From an uncultured Planctomycetota bacterium (GTDB taxonomy: Bacteria > Planctomycetota > SZUA-567 > JAFGNG01): a stretch of 7,131 bases of DNA. This document shows, one piece after another, positions 1-5,252 of the stretch. How positions within the stretch are numbered: position 1 is the stretch's first letter; each line of letters opens with the position of its first letter. Where the stretch lies: contig CAMZKK010000106.1 in NCBI GenBank assembly GCA_947311175.1, forward strand, positions 1-7,131, given 5' to 3'. Under the pieces are notes generated by a model, which was not told the origin of the DNA, did no database searches, and saw nothing but the letters and a program-made list of their open reading frames with translations. The position numbers were made by a program, and so were the translations under genes.

Positions 1-68
1 ACAATATTCAGGTTGGTGATGTGATAGAATCATACATAACAGAAGAATTTGCAAGAACCTTAGAATAA
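1..68 (+). CDS. infB: Translation initiation factor IF-2, C-terminal end (partial)
   Basis: Only the last 21 codons are present, in the frame starting at base 3, ending at TAA 66-68. The residues read NIQVGDVIESY then ITEEFARTLE. This matches the usual end of IF-2 domain IV (a GD[VI]IE turn followed by a short strand ending in R-x-L). IF-2 is the GTPase that places initiator tRNA on the 30S subunit. The identification rests on this short tail plus the rbfA gene that follows, since infB-rbfA is a widely conserved order. The rest of the gene lies outside the window. Confidence 0.82.
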   Translation, partial: NIQVGDVIESYITEEFARTLE

Positions 69-86
69 TCTAATCACTAAAAACAC

Positions 87-117
87 AAAAAGGAGTGCGC
101 GTACGCACTCCTTTTTT
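87..117 (+). terminator. Intrinsic terminator hairpin between infB and rbfA
   Basis: A perfect 9-bp stem, AGGAGTGCG (91-99) with CGCACTCCT (104-112), has a 4-base loop CGTA and is followed by a T run (112-117). The A run at 87-90 can pair with the T's and extend the stem to 13 bp, so it could also work on the other strand. It begins 18 bases after the infB stop and ends 23 bases before the rbfA start. That leaves almost no room for a separate rbfA promoter. Confidence 0.85.
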
Positions 118-140
118 AATAATTTAACAGGAGAAAAAAA

Positions 141-500
141 ATGGCAAAACGAGCTGAAAGAGTTGGAGTAAGAATCAAGCAAGATTTAGCCTCAGCAATC
201 CCACAAATGAAAAATCCTGATATAGGTTTTGTAACAGTGACAAAAGTTATTTTATCTGATGATCTAAGCCTTGCAAAGGTTTATGTTAGTATTCTCCCAA
301 TCAGAGGTCATGAAGACAAAGAGGTGTGTCTTAACGCCCTCACCCATTCGGCTGGATATCTGCAATCAAAAATTGGCTCTAGTCTTAGAACAAAACAGAT
401 TCCGGCATTAAAATTTTATCTAGATAAATCAATAGAGACTTCGGCAAGAATTAGTACCCTAATTAAAGAGGCAAGGGATTCTGACGGAGATCATCAATAA
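141..500 (+). CDS. rbfA: 30S ribosome-binding factor A (RbfA)
   Basis: This 119-residue protein is a normal-length RbfA, a single KH-type domain that binds the 30S subunit during late 16S rRNA maturation and is needed for growth in the cold. Family features are visible in order: an N-terminal RVGVRIKQDLA helix, the strand GFVTVTKV followed by SDDLSLAKVYVS, the helix ending AGYLQSKI, the segment LRTKQIPALKF, and a final D-K-S-I-E helix start. The ATG has a good Shine-Dalgarno sequence, AGGAG (129-133), 7 bases upstream. It follows infB as in many bacteria, but the next gene is a rhodanese rather than truB. A terminator hairpin sits directly upstream, so expression probably relies on read-through or processing (inference). 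Confidence 0.95.
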   Translation: MAKRAERVGVRIKQDLASAIPQMKNPDIGFVTVTKVILSDDLSLAKVYVSILPIRGHEDKEVCLNALTHSAGYLQSKIGSSLRTKQIPALKFYLDKSIETSARISTLIKEARDSDGDHQ

Positions 501-591
501 ACCTAAATTCTGCGGTTGAGTTGTATCCTCCGAGACACATGTCCAAGAATATTGATTTATACCGTAGCTAACTTTCACATAGGACATATTT

Positions 592-948
592 ATGACAACA
601 TTGTTTGTTATTATAATTTTTGCGGTCTTTATAGGAATTAAAATTTTTCTGAGCAATGATATTTCTATTGAAAAAGCCAAAGAAAAACTAAACAAAGATG
701 CATGCATAATTGATGTAAGGTCACCGGGAGAATTCAATTCAAGCCATATTGAAGATTCAATAAATATACCATTCGATGAAACTGATAAAATTTTAAACAT
801 AATTAAAAATAAAGATAAACCAATTCTACTTTACTGTCTAAGCGGAGCACGTGCATCAATTGCCTCTTCAAAAATCAAGTCATTGGGATATATTGATGTT
901 GCTAACATGGGGTCTTATGGTAGAGCTAAAAAAATAGTCAACGCCTAA
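592..948 (+). CDS. Membrane-anchored single-domain rhodanese (sulfurtransferase)
   Basis: This 118-residue protein has a hydrophobic N-terminal segment (about residues 3-20), likely a membrane anchor or uncleaved signal, and then one rhodanese domain. CH2A-like residues are IIDVRSPGEFNSSHI (39-53), followed by INIPF (57-61). The active-site loop is YCLSGARAS, with the catalytic cysteine at Cys82 and Arg87 closing the CxxGxR pattern that normally carries the persulfide. The domain ends LGYIDVANMGSYGRA. The likely role is sulfane-sulfur transfer at the membrane, on the periplasmic or cytoplasmic face; the physiological acceptor is unknown. The start is supported by AGGA (581-584), 7 bases before the ATG. 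It lies 91 bases after rbfA with no convincing promoter between, and is convergent with the - strand operon. Confidence 0.9.
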   Translation: MTTLFVIIIFAVFIGIKIFLSNDISIEKAKEKLNKDACIIDVRSPGEFNSSHIEDSINIPFDETDKILNIIKNKDKPILLYCLSGARASIASSKIKSLGYIDVANMGSYGRAKKIVNA

Positions 949-988
949 ACATACCTGCCATTATCTTCGAGAGGAACTAGTGCAAGTG

Positions 989-1005
989 TAGCCAATGGCT
1001 ATTTT
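989..1005 (+). terminator. Weak terminator-like hairpin after the rhodanese gene
   Basis: TAGCC (989-993) pairs with GGCTA (997-1001) across the 3-base loop AAT, and four T's follow (1002-1005). The stem is only 5 bp, so this is a weak candidate for ending the rhodanese transcript. Its position 40 bases after the stop codon fits. The rest of 949-1033 shows nothing else I can interpret. Confidence 0.35.
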
Positions 1006-1029
1006 CTGAATTTACGATTAGGTCATTTG

Positions 1030-1134
1030 TCAATTTAGCAAAAAAAAGCTAAAAACGTATTTCTCCTGTACATTACAATCAAAGAAATAGATTTTTTTAA
1101 TTGCAAAAGGAGAAATACATTCGGCACAAGTCAT
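1030..1134 (-). CDS. Possible 34-residue small ORF inside repeat element A (doubtful)
   Basis: An ATG at 1132-1134 opens a 34-codon frame starting MTCAECISPF and ending in FSFFLLN. There is a Shine-Dalgarno-like GGGAG (plus-strand 1140-1144) 5 bases upstream. It contains three cysteines, two of them in a C-x-x-C arrangement at residues 3 and 6. However, nearly the whole frame coincides with the long imperfect palindrome at 1057-1118. A conserved RNA or DNA hairpin explains the sequence at least as well. I do not recognise a family. Reported only because the ribosome-binding site is good. Confidence 0.15.
   Translation of the reverse strand: MTCAECISPFAIKKIYFFDCNVQEKYVFSFFLLN
1041..1118 (-). 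terminator. Long imperfect hairpin with T runs, probable terminator of the - strand operon
   Basis: AGGAGAAATAC (1108-1118) is the perfect inverse of GTATTTCTCCT (1057-1067), an 11-bp stem. Pairing continues inward with TTACAAT (1073-1079) against ATTGCAA (1100-1106), then AAAGAAA against the T run at 1092-1098. The 62 bases therefore form almost one long hairpin. Read on the - strand, the stem is followed by G, five T's (1055-1051), AGC and eight T's (1047-1040), as expected of an intrinsic terminator. On the + strand no T run follows, so it is directional. It lies about 75 bases past the methyltransferase stop. Confidence 0.6.
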
Positions 1135-1143
1135 CAAAACTCC

Positions 1144-1161
1144 CTTTAGCGACAGCTAAAG
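1144..1161. repeat. Small hairpin of element A
   Basis: CTTTAGC (1144-1150) and GCTAAAG (1155-1161) form a perfect 7-bp stem with the tetraloop GACA. On the + strand it is followed by CACCTTCATTTTT, too interrupted to be a good terminator. On the - strand it lies just after the heptamer array, the same place as the 6235-6247 hairpin in element B. Confidence 0.7.
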
Positions 1162-1170
1162 CACCTTCAT

Positions 1171-1212
1171 TTTTAACTTTTAACTTTTAACTTTTAACTT
1201 TTAATTGTTAAT
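1171..1212. repeat. Tandem 7-base repeat array (TTTTAAC)n, element A
   Basis: Four perfect copies of TTTTAAC (1171-1198) are followed by the variants TTTTAAT (1199-1205) and TGTTAAT (1206-1212). On the - strand the units read GTTAAAA, matching the RTTAAMA units of the second array at 6171-6226. The array overlaps the last codons of the methyltransferase gene and provides its TAA stop (1194-1196). Confidence 0.9.
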
Positions 1213-2228
1213 TCTCCCTCCCGATGAGCAGCAATATATTCCATTCCGTATTCATCGGTGCCTTCTAAGAAATTTTTGGCGAGAATGAATGGTTTTGATT
1301 CTCGGTCGATTTCGGCAAAGGCGCTTGTTGGGGTGCTGATGGGGTCAATGATACCGCCGTCAGTTCCGTTATCTACACAGAGACAGCCAAAAACAATATT
1401 TAGCAGTTTGCGGTTTGGCATTCCGAATGACACATTGCTTAGCCCACCGGTTAGGTGAACACCAGCAAATTTTTCTCTTGCAGTTGCGGTTGCTTCTAAG
1501 AAAGTTTTGCCGTTTTTAGGGTCGGTGCTGATTGGCAAAACCAATGGATCAAGATGCATTTTATTTCTATCAATTCCGGCATCATCAAGAAGCTTAATGA
1601 TTTCAGTAAAATTATTAATTATTTCGTCAATACCACTGGGGAGTCTATCCTTGCCTGATGCACTAACAATAACATCTGCATCATATTGTTTTACCAAATC
1701 AATTACATCAGGTCTTTCTAAACTTATTGAATTAATCATCGGATTCGCTTTGGAATTTTTATATTTTTCAACCCCAATCTGCAACACTTCCGGCTTTGAT
1801 GAATCAATGCTTAGTGGTATGTCAAATCTGCTGGTAAGAAACTCCACGGCATAGCCCATCATCTCCTTGCTTACTTCCGGGTCGGATGAATATTCATCAA
1901 CATTTACATCAAGGTAGGTTGCTCCACTTTCAATTTGATTTTGGGCAACAGAGTAAAGGTATTCCTCTCCCATTCTTTTTTCTTCTTCGGATTTTCCATC
2001 TCTACAAAGTGAAAGACCGAGGGCAACATGTTTTATTTTTCCTTGTGCATAGGCAGGTGATATTTTTTCCCAACCTTCAGGGATAGATAATAATTTTTCT
2101 TCACCTTTATGGTTAAAAACAATTGCCTCGCCATCGCCTTGTGGTTTGGTTTTTATTCCGCCGCTCTTGACAGAGCGTGTGCAATGAAAATTTTCTCCAA
2201 TTAAGATAAAATTATTCCAGATACTCAT
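1194..2228 (-). CDS. Methyltetrahydrofolate-type pterin-binding methyltransferase
   Basis: This 344-residue protein of the DHPS/MeTr pterin-binding TIM-barrel family probably moves a methyl group between tetrahydrofolate and a corrinoid protein. Motifs in order: LIGENFHCTR (9-18), GATYLDVNVDE (102-112), IPLSIDSSKP (137-146), NPMINSISLE (162-171), HLDPLVLP (225-232), and GGLSNVSFGMPNR (261-273), then DGGIIDP (290-296). The GLSNVSFG-x-P-x-R block is typical of AcsE/MetH-type methyltransferases and argues against dihydropteroate synthase (FolP). It is longer than AcsE-type proteins, with about 45 extra residues after the first motif (roughly 19-65). The ATG overlaps the folD stop by 4 bases (ATGA), with AAGGA 7 bases upstream. 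No corrinoid-protein gene is in the window, so the methyl partner is unknown. The last residues (LTIKS) and stop fall in the heptamer array. Confidence 0.85.
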   Translation of the reverse strand: MSIWNNFILIGENFHCTRSVKSGGIKTKPQGDGEAIVFNHKGEEKLLSIPEGWEKISPAYAQGKIKHVALGLSLCRDGKSEEEKRMGEEYLYSVAQNQIESGATYLDVNVDEYSSDPEVSKEMMGYAVEFLTSRFDIPLSIDSSKPEVLQIGVEKYKNSKANPMINSISLERPDVIDLVKQYDADVIVSASGKDRLPSGIDEIINNFTEIIKLLDDAGIDRNKMHLDPLVLPISTDPKNGKTFLEATATAREKFAGVHLTGGLSNVSFGMPNRKLLNIVFGCLCVDNGTDGGIIDPISTPTSAFAEIDRESKPFILAKNFLEGTDEYGMEYIAAHREGELTIKS

Positions 2229-3106
2229 TTTATATTCCTTTTTGCTGATAAAACAGTATTATAAAGTAACATTGTAATAGTCATAGGCCCAACCCCTCCA
2301 GGGACGGGAGTTATCTGACTAGCTTTTTTGTATATATTTTCAAAGTCAACATCACCGACCAATCGGTATCCTCGTTTTTTTGTGTTGTCTTCAATCCTAT
2401 TGACGCCAACATCGATGACGACTGCACCATCTTTAATCATATCGGCAGTAACGGTGTTTGGGCGACCGGTTGCGGCAATTACGATGTCTGCCTTGATTGT
2501 ATGTTTTTTTATGTCTTTGGTTCCGGTATGGCAAAGGGTGACGGTGGAATTTCTTCCTTCTCCTTTTTGCAACAATAAATTTGCCAATGGTTTTCCAACA
2601 ATATTGCTTCTGCCAATGATGACTACTTCCGCACCATCGGTTTCTACCTTACTGCGTTTAAGAATTTCTATAATTCCATGTGGAGTGCAAGGCAAAAACG
2701 CATCTTCACCAATAACCATCTTGCCGATATTTACCGGATGAAAACCGTCAACATCTTTTTCCGGTAAGATTTTCGTCAATACTTCACTTTCATTACACTG
2801 CTTTGGTAATGGAAGTTGAACCAATATTCCATTGATGCTGTCGTCATTGTTTAATCTTTCGACAACCTTTAATAGCTCTTCTTGAGTGGTATCTGTAGGT
2901 AGTCTGTTGTCATCTGAAAAAATTCCAATCTCCGCACATGCTTTTTCTTTTGCCGCAACATAGCTTTGCGATGCAGGGTCATCGCCAACTAAAATAACTC
3001 CAAGTCCGGGAGTGACTCCCTTTGTCTTTAAAGTAGCAACTTCTGCCATTAACTCTTTTCGAATATCTGCAGCAATTTGCTTTCCATCAATAATCTTAGC
3101 AGTCAT
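2225..3106 (-). CDS. folD: Bifunctional methylenetetrahydrofolate dehydrogenase/cyclohydrolase (FolD)
   Basis: This 293-residue cytosolic enzyme interconverts 5,10-methylene-THF, 5,10-methenyl-THF and 10-formyl-THF using NAD(P). Length and all signatures are normal. The substrate-site Tyr49 and catalytic Lys53 lie in SQSYVAAKEKAC (47-57). ILVQLPLP (94-101) contains Gln97. KDVDGFHP (117-124) carries the folate-contacting Asp120. The nucleotide-binding loop is GRSNIVGKP (165-173), and the C-terminal signature is PVPGGVGPMT (267-276). The start has AAGGA 5-6 bases upstream. It lies 15 bases after purO and overlaps the methyltransferase start by 4 bases, so translation of the pair is probably coupled. 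Context suggests it feeds formyl groups to purine synthesis and one-carbon units to the methyltransferase. Confidence 0.97.
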   Translation of the reverse strand: MTAKIIDGKQIAADIRKELMAEVATLKTKGVTPGLGVILVGDDPASQSYVAAKEKACAEIGIFSDDNRLPTDTTQEELLKVVERLNNDDSINGILVQLPLPKQCNESEVLTKILPEKDVDGFHPVNIGKMVIGEDAFLPCTPHGIIEILKRSKVETDGAEVVIIGRSNIVGKPLANLLLQKGEGRNSTVTLCHTGTKDIKKHTIKADIVIAATGRPNTVTADMIKDGAVVIDVGVNRIEDNTKKRGYRLVGDVDFENIYKKASQITPVPGGVGPMTITMLLYNTVLSAKRNIK

Positions 3107-3121
3107 CTTTTCCTTTCAGTA

Positions 3122-3766
3122 TTATTTATAATCTTTCGCGGCAATGGTAAAATTGTTTTCTGATTCAAATGCACATACCGAGCTGACGGGATTTAAAAAT
3201 GTTTTAAACACGCCCTTGTTTAGGACAAAATCACAACAGCCATCAGCATCTTGCTCATCAAAAAAATCTTTTTGCTCAGGCATGATGTCGTTTTTTTCAT
3301 AAGTGCTGAGGTAGAAACATTCTCCATTGTTTATTTCTAATTCGTGAACATTAATTCCGTTCTTTCTGACAACGGCAAGGAAGCCGGTATTTGAATTCTT
3401 TTTGACTATTGCTGAAATTCTTGGGGTATCTAATTGATCATGTTCATAATCCATTGCCAACATTGAAAGGGCAAGGGCATCGCGAATAGGCATCCCTGCC
3501 GCTATCTTTTCGGCAATTGGATCGGTATGCGAGCCGTTTGTGACAATTGCAATGTCGTCAATGATTTTGCAACAATTGTAGGCAATGTATGGATTTTTGC
3601 TTATGTCGGTTTCAAATCCCTCTTTCGGCACAATGGAGGCAGAGTCATCATTGATGATTGCTCTTCTGTTTGGAAAACTTCGTGAAGATACCCGATACAT
3701 CGCAGCAACCTCTCCGTTTTTGTTTTTCCCAATAGCAACAATTCGTCCCAGATAAATTTCTGTCAT
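3122..3766 (-). CDS. purO: IMP cyclohydrolase, PurO (archaeal-type)
   Basis: This 214-residue protein matches the PurO family, which closes FAICAR to IMP in the last step of purine synthesis and is unrelated to the cyclohydrolase domain of bacterial PurH. Recognisable blocks: YLGRIVAIGK (5-14), YRVSSRSFPNRRA (24-36), NPYIAYNCC (58-66), VTNGSHTDPI (75-84), RDAL (95-98), AMDYEHDQLDTPRI (104-117), GFLAVV (128-133) and FYLSTYE (151-157). The length is close to archaeal PurO (about 200 residues). The ATG has AAGGA 6-7 bases upstream. It is 24 bases after aroDE and 15 bases before folD. PurO was first described in archaea and is patchy in bacteria. Its use here predicts that a PurH transformylase domain alone, or PurP, makes FAICAR elsewhere in the genome (inference). 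Confidence 0.9.
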   Translation of the reverse strand: MTEIYLGRIVAIGKNKNGEVAAMYRVSSRSFPNRRAIINDDSASIVPKEGFETDISKNPYIAYNCCKIIDDIAIVTNGSHTDPIAEKIAAGMPIRDALALSMLAMDYEHDQLDTPRISAIVKKNSNTGFLAVVRKNGINVHELEINNGECFYLSTYEKNDIMPEQKDFFDEQDADGCCDFVLNKGVFKTFLNPVSSVCAFESENNFTIAAKDYK

Positions 3767-3790
3767 TTTGTGTCCTTTCTTTTTGTTCAG

Positions 3791-5251
3791 TTAATTAGAT
3801 AATCTTTTTATTACAATATTTTCCATGACTTTGGCTGGTGCTTTTCCTTCTTGCCAAATTTCAAATTGTCGCACAGCTTGCCCGACAAACATCTCAACTC
3901 CATCAACAATCTCTGCACCTGCATCTTTTGCCTCTTTTAAAAATTTGGTTTGTCTTGGATTGTAAATTGCATCGAAGGCAACCATCTTATCGTGAAGCAT
4001 TTTGGTTGGCACTGGTGAGACATCACAATTTGGATGCATACCTACACTTGTTGAATTTGCAATGATATCAAATCTTCGATTAGTTATTTTGTCAATCTCT
4101 AATGCCGTTGTACTTGTTTCTTGTGCTAATTGTTCAGCCTTTCCGTGGGTTCTGTTTACAATTACAACCTCAGCACCTGCTTCTTTTAGTCCATAGCAGA
4201 TTCCTCTTGCCGCTCCTCCGGCACCAATCAATAGAGCTGTTGAACCATTTATTGAAATCCCTATTTTTTCCATTCCTTTTTTGATGGCAGACAATGCACC
4301 CATGCAGTCGGTGTTGTCTCCATGCCATTTTTCACCTTTGCGTGTAAGGGTGTTTACTGCCCCAATCCTTTTGGCAATCGGTTCAACCGAATCACTTAAA
4401 TCTAATGCCGTATGCTTGTGGGGAATGGTTACCGATAGTCCTTGAATACTTAATGATTCAAATTTCTTCAAAAATAATGCGAGGTTGTCAACTCTGAATT
4501 TTAGATATACACAATCAAGCCCAAGATGACGAAATGCCGAGTTGTGAATCTCCGGTGATACCGAATGGGCAATTGGGTTGCCGACTACACAATACAATCT
4601 TGTTTTTGAGGTAATCTTGTTTACATTATAAAGATGGACCATGTCGTGAGCAGTGATTTGTCCAGGGGCAGATTCTTCGCCAATTCTAAGTGAGCCAAAG
4701 GTCAAGAATCCTCCTTGTCTAATTGCTAGGATTCTGCTAACTTCTCCAAGCTCTCCCATACAAAGTCCAACTACCGGTTTTCGGCATTGTGCCATTGCTT
4801 CCCAAACTTTCAGATTATCTTCTAATCTGTTTGCCATTGTCGCAAATTTTACAATATCGCAATTAGTATCCTCAATTCTTTTTACAATTAAGTTTAGGTC
4901 GCTTGGTGTTGAATCAAAATCATGAAAGCTACATATTATTTTCTCATCACTTACACGCTGATAATTGTCGATGTCGTCAAGTTCAATATCGATGTATTCT
5001 GCCCCTTTTTTTGCCGCATCTTGAAGGATGGCAATTCTTTTCTCTTCTTTTTTTGTATATCCCCCGCCCTCTCGTGCCGGTCGGCAAGTTACGATACATG
5101 GCTTCTCTGTCGCATTAAGAAGCTCTTTGATTTCAAATTCACCTTTGAGGTAATCTATTCTTAATTCAATAATGTCTGCCAAATTTTCTGCATCTTTGAT
5201 GTTGGCAATTGCATCTTGTTGATTGCTTGCAATGATTGGAATGCAAATCAT
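3791..5251 (-). CDS. aroDE: Fused 3-dehydroquinate dehydratase (type I) / shikimate dehydrogenase
   Basis: This 486-residue fusion catalyses two consecutive steps of the shikimate pathway: 3-dehydroquinate to 3-dehydroshikimate to shikimate. Residues 1 to about 213 are a type I dehydratase: ELRIDYL (29-35), the catalytic His110 in CSFHDF, the Schiff-base Lys135 in DIVKFA, Arg173 in VSRI, and the C-terminal SAPGQI (194-199). Residues about 218-486 are AroE: the shikimate-binding HSVSPEIHN (229-237), VTIPHK (274-279) with catalytic Lys279, GAVNTL (297-302), GDNTD (311-315) with catalytic Asp315, the nucleotide loop GAGGAARG (343-350), NRT (366-368, suggesting NADP), and a C-terminal Q-x-x-x-F-x-x-W. 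Both halves look active. It starts one base after the patatin stop, with a GAGAGG-like ribosome site inside that gene. Similar fusions occur in plants and scattered bacteria. Confidence 0.95.
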   Translation of the reverse strand: MICIPIIASNQQDAIANIKDAENLADIIELRIDYLKGEFEIKELLNATEKPCIVTCRPAREGGGYTKKEEKRIAILQDAAKKGAEYIDIELDDIDNYQRVSDEKIICSFHDFDSTPSDLNLIVKRIEDTNCDIVKFATMANRLEDNLKVWEAMAQCRKPVVGLCMGELGEVSRILAIRQGGFLTFGSLRIGEESAPGQITAHDMVHLYNVNKITSKTRLYCVVGNPIAHSVSPEIHNSAFRHLGLDCVYLKFRVDNLALFLKKFESLSIQGLSVTIPHKHTALDLSDSVEPIAKRIGAVNTLTRKGEKWHGDNTDCMGALSAIKKGMEKIGISINGSTALLIGAGGAARGICYGLKEAGAEVVIVNRTHGKAEQLAQETSTTALEIDKITNRRFDIIANSTSVGMHPNCDVSPVPTKMLHDKMVAFDAIYNPRQTKFLKEAKDAGAEIVDGVEMFVGQAVRQFEIWQEGKAPAKVMENIVIKRLSN

Positions 5252-5252
5252 C

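Larger units (their letters stand above)
1034..1212 (-). repeat. Repeat element A: heptamer array plus hairpins
   Basis: Read on the - strand this element has a tandem 7-base array (1171-1212), then AATGAAGGTG, then a small hairpin (1144-1161), then a unique stretch, the long palindrome (1057-1118), and finally a second TTTAGC/GCTAAA hairpin (1034-1039 with 1048-1053). The hexamer pair TTTAGC/GCTAAA thus occurs at both ends of the unit. The 19 bases at 1158-1176 recur exactly at 6319-6337. The shared layout with element B suggests a dispersed, perhaps MITE-like or REP-like, non-coding family. The boundaries are my estimate; no transposase or clear target duplication is visible. Confidence 0.55.

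Noticed and set aside
501..591. Promoter for the rhodanese gene
   Set aside because: TTGAGT (516-521) and TTGATT (552-557) resemble -35 boxes, but no acceptable -10 lies at the right distance from either.
459..800. 113-residue - strand ORF across the rbfA-rhodanese junction
   Set aside because: It overlaps two well-supported + strand genes and shows no family motifs.
1171..1212. CRISPR array or iteron origin
   Set aside because: The 7-base units are contiguous with no spacers, and no cas genes, rep gene or DnaA-box cluster is visible.
1194..2228. Dihydropteroate synthase (folP) as the identity of the last operon gene
   Set aside because: The GLSNVSFGMPNR block and the DVN and IDSSKPE motifs fit methyltetrahydrofolate methyltransferases; the DHPS signature is not present.
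2328..2741. 137-residue + strand ORF opposite folD
   Set aside because: It is antisense to folD, which has every catalytic motif in the - strand frame.
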